From the NCBI GenBank assembly GCA_030833905.1, contig JAURGG010000005.1, positions 1 to 48,024 of the forward strand: a DNA stretch of 48,024 bases, read 5' to 3'. Positions 8,026 to 16,163 of the stretch are shown piece after piece. Made by a program: the position numbers and the translations under genes. The DNA is from Schleiferiaceae bacterium (GTDB lineage: Bacteria; Bacteroidota; Bacteroidia; Flavobacteriales; Schleiferiaceae). Below the pieces are notes generated by a model. The model ran no database searches and was not told the origin of the DNA. It saw only the letters and a list, made by a program, of their open reading frames with translations. Positions within the stretch are counted from its first letter, which is position 1. Every line of letters starts with the position of its first letter.

Positions 8026-9199
8026 ATCCGATCGCGGTAAGCACCGACAGGGCGGCTACTCCGTAGTAGAGCGTGCTGTACCCGAAGTGTTCGATGACGC
8101 GGGTTCCGAGTAGCGGAGCCAAGATGTGCCCCAGCGCGTAGGTCGCGGCGTAGAGCCCGAGGTAGCGTCCGCGGGACTGGTCGCCCGCGCGCAGCGTGAT
8201 CCACGAGATCATAAATGGCATCGCCAATATTTCAGATACGCTGAGAACCAGCATCGACGCGTACAGCCCCGGCAGACCCGTAGCCCAGTTAAGACTGGCA
8301 AAGGATAGTGCCATTACGAGCACCCCGATGGCGATGGCGTGCCGAGGGGCGATGCGGTTGTGGGCCCAGTTGACAAAGACCATTTCGACGGCCACAATGA
8401 GCAGGCCGTTAAAGCCAAGCAACAGCCCGATCTGTTCTTCTTGGAGGTTGAATACGTCCCGGTAGTAGAGCGGCATGGTTGAAACCAGCTGAAAGAACGC
8501 CAGGGCAAAGAGTAGCACCAGCGCAGAAAAGGCGAGTGCTCCGCGGTCGCGGTAGGGCGATCGGCCAGGAGTGACGGGTCGTTCGCGTTCGCGTCGAGGG
8601 CGGCGCTTGCGAAAGAATCCAACGAATAGAAGTCCGGCCGCCGCACAGGTGGCGGCGTCGGCCCAAAACAGGCCTTGGTAGCTCCAGGCGGCGATGATTC
8701 CGGCGGCGGCGGGTCCGACCGAGAATCCGAGGTTGATCGCCATTCGGTTGAGCGAGAATGCGCGGGTGACGTTGCCCTCTTTGGCGTACTCAAACACGGC
8801 AGACGAGTTGGCGGGCCGCACCATGTCCGCAACCGAGGTGAGGATGAATACGCCGAAGGCGAGCGACCAAAATTCCGTCAAAAAGCTCAGTCCCAAAAAG
8901 AGAAAGGCCCCTGTGAACAGGGCAAATTGCTGGACGCGGTACGACCCGAATCGGTCTGAAAGTGCGCCGCCCGTGAGGGCTCCGACCATTGAACCGACGC
9001 CGTAAAATGCCATGATCCAGCCGGTATCGGCGAGGCTGTAGCCCAGGCCTTCGCGCAGGTAGAGGCCGAGAAAGGGCAGCACCATGGTTCCGGCTCGGTT
9101 GACAAACATGACAGTGGCCAGCACCCACGCCTCTTGGCTGAGGCCTTCAAATGCGGCGCGGTACTGCCTCGCAACCCAACTAATCAACGGAATCTGCAC
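7982..9199 (-). CDS. MFS transporter
   Basis: A protein of about 405 residues with a pattern of roughly twelve hydrophobic helices and the MFS loop signature GALSDRFGSYR between helices 2 and 3. The central cytosolic loop is basic (RKRRPRRERER). It belongs to the drug/metabolite exporter type of major facilitator; the substrate cannot be told. The GTG at 9199 (GTG CAG ATT CCG, VQIPLISW) is preferred over a TTG at 9217 because the TTG overlaps the end of the promoter box and would not be transcribed. A TACCTTTG box ends seven bases upstream. The 3' end overlaps maeB by 44 bases in convergent orientation. Confidence 0.85.
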   Translation of the reverse strand: MQIPLISWVARQYRAAFEGLSQEAWVLATVMFVNRAGTMVLPFLGLYLREGLGYSLADTGWIMAFYGVGSMVGALTGGALSDRFGSYRVQQFALFTGAFLFLGLSFLTEFWSLAFGVFILTSVADMVRPANSSAVFEYAKEGNVTRAFSLNRMAINLGFSVGPAAAGIIAAWSYQGLFWADAATCAAAGLLFVGFFRKRRPRRERERPVTPGRSPYRDRGALAFSALVLLFALAFFQLVSTMPLYYRDVFNLQEEQIGLLLGFNGLLIVAVEMVFVNWAHNRIAPRHAIAIGVLVMALSFASLNWATGLPGLYASMLVLSVSEILAMPFMISWITLRAGDQSRGRYLGLYAATYALGHILAPLLGTRVIEHFGYSTLYYGVAALSVLTAIGFSQLPPATGRQSQP

Positions 9200-9206
9200 G
9201 GTCCCG

Positions 9207-9229
9207 CAAAGGTACAAGTACTACCTTTA
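9207..9229. promoter_or_regulatory. Mirror-image divergent promoter boxes
   Basis: Minus-strand TACCTTTG (9214..9207) serves the MFS gene and plus-strand TACCTTTA (9222..9229) serves the secreted protein gene. AAAGGTA (9208-9214) and TACCTTT (9222-9228) are perfect inverted repeats separated by seven bases. Both boxes lie 5-7 bases from their start codons, so the two polymerases would compete for one site. Confidence 0.6.
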
Positions 9230-9234
9230 GGCTC

Positions 9235-9810
9235 ATGAAGAAATTGCTTTCAGCTTTGGCGCTTGCCGCGGGTGTGCATTCAGCGTCCGCCCAGAATTCA
9301 ATCAAAGACGGCGAATGGTTTCACGCCGTGGGCTACGATTATGCGATTGGGATCGATTTGAGCACCCTCGCAATGCCGTTTGCGAGCAACGGGGTGACGT
9401 GGGCGCCGCGCTACACCTTTCCGGTAGGCGATGAAATGTCATTTGGCGTGGTGGCTCCAGTGGGCCTGGGCCTTGCCCAATCTTCGTTCGGCGGAATCAA
9501 TTTGGGCTACCACTACACGGTCGCCGCCACAATGCAGGTGGGGTTGGCGAGTACCCAGGCTTCGAATGCGTTCATCGGAGCCTTTGTCAACCTCGGCTAC
9601 GGCAGCTACGCACGCCAGGTGCGCAACAACAGCGGAATCGGACCAGCTTTTGTGCGCGACGGTTCCACCGGAGTTTTTTCAGAGGTTGGCGTGCGCTATG
9701 ACTACATGGGCAACGAGGTAAACCTCTCTGCCGGATTGTGGCGGGTACCCGCAAGTGCCGTCGATAAAGCAGATGTGGTTTCGCTTCGCCTGCTTTACGG
9801 GTTTTGGTAA
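9235..9810 (+). CDS. Secreted outer-membrane beta-barrel-like protein
   Basis: A 191-residue protein with a Sec signal peptide (MKKLLSALALAAGVHSASAQ, cleavage probably after ASA or SAQ). The mature part alternates hydrophobic and polar residues in strands rich in Gly and aromatic residues (VTWAPRYTFPV, FGVVAPVGLGLA, INLGYHYTVAATMQVGLA, VNLGYGSYARQV) and ends LRLLYGFW with a terminal aromatic residue, as expected for a small outer-membrane barrel. No named family was recognised. It is divergently transcribed from the MFS gene with the start five bases after a near-consensus promoter box. Confidence 0.7.
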   Translation: MKKLLSALALAAGVHSASAQNSIKDGEWFHAVGYDYAIGIDLSTLAMPFASNGVTWAPRYTFPVGDEMSFGVVAPVGLGLAQSSFGGINLGYHYTVAATMQVGLASTQASNAFIGAFVNLGYGSYARQVRNNSGIGPAFVRDGSTGVFSEVGVRYDYMGNEVNLSAGLWRVPASAVDKADVVSLRLLYGFW

Positions 9811-9823
9811 ACCAGCAACCAGC

Positions 9824-9838
9824 AGCTAGTAACTAGCT
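9824..9838. repeat. Short palindrome between convergent genes
   Basis: AGCTAGT-A-ACTAGCT is a perfect 7-bp inverted repeat between two stop codons. It is preceded by AACCAGCAACCAG. A related AACTAG-rich stretch occurs at 30003-30024. No T-run follows, so it is not a clear terminator. Confidence 0.5.
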
Positions 9839-9839
9839 T

Positions 9840-10298
9840 CTAGCTGAGCAGTGCCTTGACCTCAGCCGATACGGCTTTGCCGTCGGCACGTCCCGCAAGT
9901 GCCTTTGAAACCAATCCCATAGCCGGACCAAATTGCGCTGCACTGGTGAATCCGTGCTGGGCCAGTAGGTCACGAACCGCCGCGGTAAGTTCGGCACCTT
10001 CGAGCGCCGCCGGAAGGTATCCCTGAATTACCGCCAACTGCGCTTCTTCAACTACTGCGAGGTCCTTTCGGTCTTGAGCATTGAAAATTTCTGCAGATTC
10101 CACGCGCTGCTTTTTGAGGCGTTGAAGCACCGCAATGGCCTGGGCCTCGGTGAGGCTGCCTTGGTTGGCTGCAGAGGTTTTCTCAGTCGTGAGGGCTGCG
10201 CGAATGGAGCGAACCGCCTCTAGGCGAACCTGGTCTTTGGCCCGCATCGCGGTTTTCATGTCCTCAGTGAGCTGAGCTTCAAGGGCTTCAATCGACAT
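9840..10298 (-). CDS. GatB/YqeY domain protein
   Basis: A 152-residue cytosolic protein of the YqeY family, which is related to the tRNA-binding tail domain of the amidotransferase subunit GatB. It has the typical N-terminus (LEAQLTEDMKTAMRAKDQVRLEAVRSIRAAL) and the C-terminal segment FGPAMGLVSKALAGRADGKAVSAEVKALL. Length is normal. The biochemical role of stand-alone YqeY proteins is not settled. Its start overlaps the end of ftsZ by 11 bases, so it is the last gene of the dcw operon here. Confidence 0.93.
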   Translation of the reverse strand: MSIEALEAQLTEDMKTAMRAKDQVRLEAVRSIRAALTTEKTSAANQGSLTEAQAIAVLQRLKKQRVESAEIFNAQDRKDLAVVEEAQLAVIQGYLPAALEGAELTAAVRDLLAQHGFTSAAQFGPAMGLVSKALAGRADGKAVSAEVKALLS

Positions 10299-12633
10299 TG
10301 TCGTGCAAAAATGAGTTGTTTGGACGGAACTCTAAATCGTTCTTCTCTCCGCGAACCATGTGTTCACCCAGCGATTGCTCTTTGGAGTAGTTTGCAGACG
10401 CATCGAGGTTCCATCCCTGGCGCTCAAATGCGGGTCGGTCCATGTCTCCTTGCTGAATGCGCTGCTGGGCTTGGCCAAAACGGTGGCTGTAGGCCTGCAG
10501 GTAGGCGCGGCGTTCTTGGGCCATGCGGCGCATGGTGTCCTCGAGGCTGTCGCGGTCTGGGTCGATTTGAACGGGCTCGCGTTCGGCGACCATCGGGCGC
10601 ACTTCTACGCGAATTTCGCTCGGAACCTGCGGTGCAGCCGCGTGTGCCGCTACCTCAAACGAAGACTGTTCGCGCACCGGAGCCTCAAATTCAACCTCAA
10701 ACTTGGATTGTTCAAAACTCATGGGTGCTTCAATAGGAGCATCAAACGTTGCTTCAACTGCTTCCGCGAGGGGTGCGTCAAGCGATACCTCAACAGACTC
10801 CACGATGGGTGCATCGTAGGATGGTTCAATAGCTTCCGCGATGGGCGCATCGAATGATGACTCAACCGGCGCTTCAATGGGTACCGACGCTTCAAACGTT
10901 TCAAATGCTTCCGGCTGCGGAACAATAGGTGCAGGAACGTCACCGCGCAGCTGCGCCTCAAATGCCAATAGCTCGTCGAGACCGACGGTCTTGCGAATTG
11001 GCTCCTCGGCTACTGGTTCCTCGGCTACTGGTTCCTCGGCTACTGGCTCGTTGGCCACTGGCTCAAATGCCATGGGCTCCTCGGCGGTGATGTCGTCGTC
11101 CCAATCCAAGGTCCAGGTCATGGTGGGGGCGGGCTCTTCGTCGTAGGTGAGGGTTTCGCTGACGGGAGTCTCAGGGGCCCATTCGGGACTGTCGCCGAGT
11201 TCGAAGCTCATTTCTTCGAGTACGACTTCGTCGGCTGCGTGCTCAATGACCATTGACTCTTCAGCCACGGCCTCGATGGCAATGGGTTGCTCGATAGTCA
11301 TGGGTCCCTCGATGGCAATGGGCTGCTCGAGGGCAATGGGCTGCTCGATGGCCATAGGCTCCTCAGGCGCGAGCTCAAATGCCGCTGGGGCTGAGGGCTC
11401 TTGGGCTGCGGGTTCCCAAGCGATGGGCTCGTCGGCAGCATGGGGGGCTTCGACGAGGGGCATGTCGGTTACAGGCTCGGGGGCTGTGTGGGCTTCGCTA
11501 AGCGGAACCTCTACGGGGCTTTGCTGTGGCTCGACCGGAACGCTGCTGCGCACGGGCTCGTCAAAGAGGTTGAACTGTGAGCCGGGATTTGAATCGGGGC
11601 GGAGCTCGTAGACCACTTTTTCGGGTTCCGCGGGCTTCACCATACCAATCGGGTTGGTGGAGTTGAATCCGGTAGCGATCACGGTGACTTGAAGGGCGTC
11701 ACTGAGGTGCGCGTCTTCGCCAATACCCATGATGATGTCGACTTGACGGCCGGCTTGCTCTTGGATGTAGTCGTTGATTTCGCCGATTTCGTCGAGTGTG
11801 ACTTCGTGCTCGCCGGTTCCAGAAACGATGAGAAGCAGCACGTAGCGGGCGCCTTCGATGTGGTTGTCGTTGAGCAGCGGGCTGTCGAGGGCAGAACGCA
11901 CAGAAGTCAAGGCGCGCGTTGAGCCGGCGGCTTTGGCGCTGCCCATGATGGCGGTTCCGCTGTTGTGAAGCACAGTTTTGGCGTCGCGCAAATCGATGTT
12001 GACGCTGTAGTGGTGCGTGATGACTTCGGCGATTCCGCGGGCGGCAGTCGAGAGGACCTCGTCGGCCTTCATGAAGCCCTGCTTAAATCCGAGGTTGCCG
12101 TAGACTTCGCGGAGTTTGTTGTTGTTGATGACAATCAGCGAATCGACGTGCTCGCGAAGGCGCTCGACGCCCTGTTCGGCCTGGCGAAGGCGCATGTTTC
12201 CCTCGAACGAGAACGGAGCAGTGACGATGCCCACGGTCAGGATTCCGAGTTCGCGCGCGGCCTTGGCGATGACGGGAGCGGCTCCGGTTCCGGTTCCGCC
12301 ACCCATACCCGCAGTGATGAACACCATTTTGGTTTGGGTTCCGAGGGCGGCTTGAATTTCGGCGTAGCTCTCGAGGGCGGCTTGCTCGCCGACTTCGGGG
12401 TTGGCTCCGGCTCCGAGGCCTTCAGTAAGGGTCGCGCCCAACTGGATTTTGGTCTCTACAGGGCTGTGGGCCAAGGCTTGGCCGTCCGTGTTGCAGATGA
12501 TGAAATCTACCCCGCGAATGCCCTGGTTCTTCATGTAGTTGACGGCGTTTGAGCCGCCACCGCCTACACCTACAACCTTAATCGCTGAAGAGCGGTGCTT
12601 GGGTAAATCGAAATCTAAAGGATTGATGTCCAT
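10288..12633 (-). CDS. ftsZ: Cell division protein FtsZ with very long repeat-rich linker
   Basis: A 781-residue tubulin-like GTPase that forms the Z-ring. Residues 1 to about 330 are the normal globular FtsZ, with VGGGGSNAV (23-30 region), the tubulin signature GGGTGTGAAP (111-120) and the C-terminal subdomain. The rest, about 450 residues, is an acidic low-complexity linker made largely of repeats: P-I-A-I-E-Q type hexads, VAEEP pentads and about 12-residue S-x-DAP-[IL]-x-E units. It ends with the conserved tail NSFLHDNVD, the docking peptide for FtsA-type partners. Most FtsZ proteins have 350-500 residues; flavobacterial ones are longer, but this is long even so. Four bases separate it from ftsA. 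Confidence 0.97.
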   Translation of the reverse strand: MDINPLDFDLPKHRSSAIKVVGVGGGGSNAVNYMKNQGIRGVDFIICNTDGQALAHSPVETKIQLGATLTEGLGAGANPEVGEQAALESYAEIQAALGTQTKMVFITAGMGGGTGTGAAPVIAKAARELGILTVGIVTAPFSFEGNMRLRQAEQGVERLREHVDSLIVINNNKLREVYGNLGFKQGFMKADEVLSTAARGIAEVITHHYSVNIDLRDAKTVLHNSGTAIMGSAKAAGSTRALTSVRSALDSPLLNDNHIEGARYVLLLIVSGTGEHEVTLDEIGEINDYIQEQAGRQVDIIMGIGEDAHLSDALQVTVIATGFNSTNPIGMVKPAEPEKVVYELRPDSNPGSQFNLFDEPVRSSVPVEPQQSPVEVPLSEAHTAPEPVTDMPLVEAPHAADEPIAWEPAAQEPSAPAAFELAPEEPMAIEQPIALEQPIAIEGPMTIEQPIAIEAVAEESMVIEHAADEVVLEEMSFELGDSPEWAPETPVSETLTYDEEPAPTMTWTLDWDDDITAEEPMAFEPVANEPVAEEPVAEEPVAEEPIRKTVGLDELLAFEAQLRGDVPAPIVPQPEAFETFEASVPIEAPVESSFDAPIAEAIEPSYDAPIVESVEVSLDAPLAEAVEATFDAPIEAPMSFEQSKFEVEFEAPVREQSSFEVAAHAAAPQVPSEIRVEVRPMVAEREPVQIDPDRDSLEDTMRRMAQERRAYLQAYSHRFGQAQQRIQQGDMDRPAFERQGWNLDASANYSKEQSLGEHMVRGEKNDLEFRPNNSFLHDNVD
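10726..10870. repeat. 36-bp repeats in the ftsZ linker
   Basis: About four imperfect 12-codon units encode SFDAPIAEAIEP, SYDAPIVESVEV, SLDAPLAEAVEA and TFDAPIEAPM. Protein similarity exceeds DNA similarity, pointing to an older expansion. Confidence 0.6.
11003..11062. repeat. 15-bp tandem repeat in the ftsZ linker
   Basis: TCCTCGGCTACTGG(T/C) occurs at 11003, 11018 and 11033, with a degenerate fourth unit at 11048. It encodes VAEEP pentads. The first three copies are almost identical, so this is a recent slippage expansion. Confidence 0.85.
11272..11361. repeat. 18-bp tandem repeat in the ftsZ linker
   Basis: Five 18-bp units beginning CTCGATGGCAATGGG or a close variant start at 11272, 11290, 11308, 11326 and 11344. 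They encode the P-[IM]-[AT]-[IL]-E-[QG] hexads of the FtsZ linker. Confidence 0.85.
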
Positions 12634-12637
12634 GGGA

Positions 12638-14077
12638 TTATTTCAGGTCGTTGTCGTCAATAAGTTTCAAAAAGCCGTCGGCCCAGCGCTTGAAAAAGTC
12701 GCCTTTGCCGCGCGATTTGGCCTCGGCAGAGGGCTCAGTCGCCGCAGAAGTGCTTTCGACGAAGACTTCTTCGGTGCTGGCTTCGGTAAGGGATTCAACC
12801 TCGGCCATGGGTTGGGCGGGCTCGTCCCAAAAGGCTTGGGCGGCCTCGGGAGTAAATGCGGTGGCCGCATCTGTGGATTCAGGGGCGCTTTCGTGCACAA
12901 AACCCTCAACTTCGCGGCTGTCGAGGCCCTTCATGAGAAGGCCTACGGCGGTAGCGTACATGGGCGAGTTCAGCGGGTGGTCCGAAGGAAGGGCCGCCAA
13001 GTGCTCGTTGGGGTAGCCGATGCGGGTATCCATGCCCGTGAGGTATTCGACGAGCTGCTTCACGTGCTTGAGCTGGCTTCCGCCGCCGGTGATGACCACA
13101 CCTGCGATGAGTTTGCGGGTGGGTTGGTCGTACCCGTAGCTCTTGATTTCGGTAAACACGGCGTTCACGATCTCGGTGGTGCGCGCGTGAATGATTCGGC
13201 TCAAGGTCTTGAGGCTGATCTCTTTAGGGTCGCGTCCGCGCAAGCCGGGTATCGAAACGATCTCGTTCTCCTTGTTTTCGCCGGGCCACGCGGAACCAAA
13301 CTTCACCTTAAGCTGCTCGGCCTGCTTCTCGATGATGCTGCAGCCCTCTTTGATGTCGTTGGTGATGATGTTTCCGCCGTACGGAATCACCGCCGTGTGG
13401 CGAATGATGCCGTCTTTGAAGATGGCGATGTCGGTGGTTCCGCCGCCGATGTCGACGAGCACTACGCCGGCCTCTTTCTCTTCTTGACTCAGTACGGCCT
13501 CGGCGCTGGCCAGCGGCTCGAGGTTGATGGCCTTGAGGTCGAGGTCGGCCGACTTGACGCAGCGCGCGATGTTGCGGATGCTGGTCACCTGGCCCACGAC
13601 GATGTGGAACGTCGCCTCGAGGCGCGCGCCGTACATGCCGCGCGGCTCTTTGATGTCGCCCTGGCCGTCGACCTTGTACTCTTGCGGAATCACGTGAATG
13701 ATCTCTTCGCCCGGCATCATGGACAGCTTGTGCACGTTCTCGATCAGGCGCTCGAGGTCGCGGTCGCCAATCACTTCTTCGGAATCGGTACGGGTGATGT
13801 AGTCGCTGTGCTGAAGGCTGCGGATGTGCTGGCCGGCAATGCCTACCACCACACCAGAAATGTCCATTCCGCAGTCAGCTTGCGCGGCAGCGACAGCTTG
13901 CTGGATGGATTCGATGGTCTGGGTAATGTTGACGACGACTCCGCGCTGAACGCCGAGGCTGGGCGCGGTTCCGTATCCGAGGATCTCGAGCTTTTGGTGG
14001 GCGTCGTAGCGGCCGACGAGGGCGGCGATTTTGGTGGTTCCGATGTCGAGGCCGACAGCAATGCGGTTCGGGTTCAT
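12638..14077 (-). CDS. ftsA: Cell division protein FtsA
   Basis: A 479-residue actin-like ATPase that tethers FtsZ to the membrane and recruits later division proteins. The phosphate-binding motif is GLDIGTTKIAALVG (8-21) and a second is VDIGGGTTDIAIF. The C-terminus, after an acidic linker of about 90 residues, ends in FFKRWADGFLKLI, an amphipathic helix suited to membrane anchoring. The linker is longer than in most FtsA proteins, matching the extended FtsZ linker. Its ATG overlaps the ftsQ stop (ATGA at 14074-14077). Confidence 0.97.
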   Translation of the reverse strand: MNPNRIAVGLDIGTTKIAALVGRYDAHQKLEILGYGTAPSLGVQRGVVVNITQTIESIQQAVAAAQADCGMDISGVVVGIAGQHIRSLQHSDYITRTDSEEVIGDRDLERLIENVHKLSMMPGEEIIHVIPQEYKVDGQGDIKEPRGMYGARLEATFHIVVGQVTSIRNIARCVKSADLDLKAINLEPLASAEAVLSQEEKEAGVVLVDIGGGTTDIAIFKDGIIRHTAVIPYGGNIITNDIKEGCSIIEKQAEQLKVKFGSAWPGENKENEIVSIPGLRGRDPKEISLKTLSRIIHARTTEIVNAVFTEIKSYGYDQPTRKLIAGVVITGGGSQLKHVKQLVEYLTGMDTRIGYPNEHLAALPSDHPLNSPMYATAVGLLMKGLDSREVEGFVHESAPESTDAATAFTPEAAQAFWDEPAQPMAEVESLTEASTEEVFVESTSAATEPSAEAKSRGKGDFFKRWADGFLKLIDDNDLK

Positions 14078-14829
14078 TGGGCAGAAGGTGAAGAAGTTCG
14101 GGTAAAGACGACTTGGTCGTCGAAGCGCACGTCGATGCGCTCGAGCTGGTCGAGGTACTGGTGCTGCAGGGCGTGCGCGTAGAGCGCTTTGGTGCGGTGG
14201 GCCTTCTCGGCGAAGTCAGAGGCCTGACCCCACACGATGCGGTGGGAGTGCCATTCGGGGAACGCAGTGAAGCCCGTCTGGTCGTTCAAATCAAGGGCGT
14301 ACCAGCCGCCTGGAAAGGCCGAATGCTGGGCCGCGCGGTCCAAAAGTTGAAGCGCTTGTCGGATTTCTCGTGCCGTGTGTACGCCAGAAACGAGCGGAAG
14401 CCTTGGGCTGTCGTGCTTCGAAAGGGGGAACACGCCGCCTTTAGCGTCTGCGTAGACACTTTGCAATCCGCTGACAATGCGGGCTTTGGCTGTTTTTTGC
14501 TTCACGATCGTTCGGACTGTTCCATCCCACGTTGAAAATACTTCGGCCTTTTCGACGAAGTCGTGGGCGCGGAGCTTTTCTTCTAACAATGGAATGTTGA
14601 TTTCTTTAGTGCTGGCGCCGGTCCAAGGGGCGCCGACTGCGCGGAATTCGGGGGTGAGGTCAGCGACCACCAAAAGTGCCTGATCCTTGGGTTGGTGAAT
14701 GCGGACGGTGTGGCCGGTTACGACCCGGCTACCTCGGGGCTGGGACGCGACCCAAAGGCCCAAGCCAAGGCCTGCAAATCCAATGATCCACGAGCTGACG
14801 ATGACGGTGTTGCGCATCCAGGGTTTCAT
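14074..14829 (-). CDS. ftsQ: Cell division protein FtsQ
   Basis: A 251-residue bitopic division protein that links early and late divisome components. The ATG at 14829 (MKPWMRN) is chosen because it overlaps the murC stop as ATGA and gives the usual short cytosolic N-terminus followed by one TM helix (about 9-27, NTVIVSSWIIGFAGLGLGLWVA). A longer frame to 14928 would lie wholly inside murC. The periplasmic part has the INIPLLEEKLRAHDFVEKAEV segment typical of the FtsQ beta domain. Position between murC and ftsA is conserved. Confidence 0.93.
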   Translation of the reverse strand: MKPWMRNTVIVSSWIIGFAGLGLGLWVASQPRGSRVVTGHTVRIHQPKDQALLVVADLTPEFRAVGAPWTGASTKEINIPLLEEKLRAHDFVEKAEVFSTWDGTVRTIVKQKTAKARIVSGLQSVYADAKGGVFPLSKHDSPRLPLVSGVHTAREIRQALQLLDRAAQHSAFPGGWYALDLNDQTGFTAFPEWHSHRIVWGQASDFAEKAHRTKALYAHALQHQYLDQLERIDVRFDDQVVFTRTSSPSAQ

Positions 14830-16163
14830 GATTCTCCTCGGATTAAGCGTTCGACGTGCGGAACCAGTCGGTCGATGTCGCCCGCGCCCACCGTGGCCAC
14901 CACGGTGGCGGGCTGGCTCGCCAGCCATTCCGCGCCGCGGTCGTACGGCACGAGCTGCGCGCCCGGGATCCGGGCCGCCAGCATCGCGCTGTCGACGCCC
15001 GCCATGGCGCGTTCGCGGGCTGCATAAATGGGTAGAATGCCGACGAAGTCGGCGCCACTTAGGGCCTCAGCGAATCCCGCGGCGAAGTCGCGGGTGCGGC
15101 TGTACAGGTGCGGTTGAAAGAGCAAGGCAAGCTTTTCACCCGGGAACATTCCCCGAAGTGCTTCGATGAATCGGGTCAGTTCTGTGGGGTGGTGGGCGTA
15201 GTCGTCGATGTAGTTGCGGCCAGCGGCGCTTGCGCGGCGGTCAAACCGCCGCGCGACCCCGCGGAAGCTCGCGATCGCTTCGCCGATCGCGGCCGCGGGC
15301 ATGCCCACTGCGTGGGCCAGCGCCGCAGCAGCAACCGCGTTCTCGACATTATGCAACCCGGGGAGCCCGGCGTGGGTGGCGATCTCGGCTCCGTCGAGCA
15401 CGAGGGTGAAGGCCTGAACTCCGCCCTCGAGGCGCACGTCGCGGTAGGTGTAGCGGTCGCCGGGGCGACCGTAGGACTCGGCCCCGGCTAGGTCTGCGCA
15501 GCCCGGGCCCGCAAACAGCGGCCCCTTGACCTGCCCGGCAAAGGCTCTGAATCCGTCGACGACAGAATCGGCTTCGCCGTAAATGTCCAGGTGGTCGGCA
15601 TCGGTGCTTGTGATCACGGCGGCGCTGGGGTGCAGGTGCAAAAAGGACCGGTCGAACTCGTCGGCCTCGACCACGCTGATCTCGGCGGGTCCAGGGAGGG
15701 AGTTCGAATTGAAGTTGGTCGCGATTCCGCCCAAAAACGCTTGAATTGGTTGGTGCTGGCTGAGGATCCAGGCGAGCATGGCTGAGGTCGTGGTCTTGCC
15801 GTGGGTTCCGCCGACGGCCAAGCAGGTGCCGGCGTTGGCGATCTGGCCGAGGAGCTCGGCGCGCTTCATCAGTGTTCGGCCCTCGGCCTTGGCGGCCACC
15901 AGCTGCGGGTGGTCGGCCGGAATCGCCGGGGTGTAAATGATCCACGCGTCGGCGGGAACCTTCCAGGCCTCGAGCGATTCATCAAATCGTAGGGTTGCAC
16001 CTTCAGAAGCCAGAGCGTCCGTAAGCGAAGTTGGCGTTTTGTCGTATCCGGTCACGGGGATTCCGCGCGCCATCGCCCATCGGGCCAGCGACGACATACC
16101 GATGCCGCCGATGCCCAAAAAGTCGAGCGCGGGAATGCCGTCCGAAGCGTTTACGCGCGCCAT
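14826..16163 (-). CDS. murC: UDP-N-acetylmuramate-L-alanine ligase MurC
   Basis: About 445 residues. MurC adds L-alanine to UDP-MurNAc in the cytosol. The UDP-binding motif is FLGIGGIGMSSLA and the ATP P-loop is VGGTHGKTTTSAM, followed by the YDDYAHHPTE motif of Mur ligases. The start at 16163 (MARVNAS) is preferred; an upstream ATG at 16181 is also possible and adds six residues. The gene overlaps the end of murG by 13 bases. It is the usual neighbour of murG and ftsQ in the dcw cluster. Confidence 0.96.
   Translation of the reverse strand: MARVNASDGIPALDFLGIGGIGMSSLARWAMARGIPVTGYDKTPTSLTDALASEGATLRFDESLEAWKVPADAWIIYTPAIPADHPQLVAAKAEGRTLMKRAELLGQIANAGTCLAVGGTHGKTTTSAMLAWILSQHQPIQAFLGGIATNFNSNSLPGPAEISVVEADEFDRSFLHLHPSAAVITSTDADHLDIYGEADSVVDGFRAFAGQVKGPLFAGPGCADLAGAESYGRPGDRYTYRDVRLEGGVQAFTLVLDGAEIATHAGLPGLHNVENAVAAAALAHAVGMPAAAIGEAIASFRGVARRFDRRASAAGRNYIDDYAHHPTELTRFIEALRGMFPGEKLALLFQPHLYSRTRDFAAGFAEALSGADFVGILPIYAARERAMAGVDSAMLAARIPGAQLVPYDRGAEWLASQPATVVATVGAGDIDRLVPHVERLIRGES

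Noticed and set aside
10726-11361. CRISPR-like repeat array
   Set aside because: The repeats are in frame within ftsZ, of three different short periods and without spacers.
12539-14182. 547-codon open frame on the plus strand opposite ftsA
   Set aside because: It is antisense to a clear ftsA gene. GC-rich codon bias opens the complementary frame, and its low-complexity Gly/Val/Asp-rich translation resembles no protein. Similar long shadows at 2495-3610, 4069-5019, 6343-7572 and 16031-17062 were discarded for the same reason.
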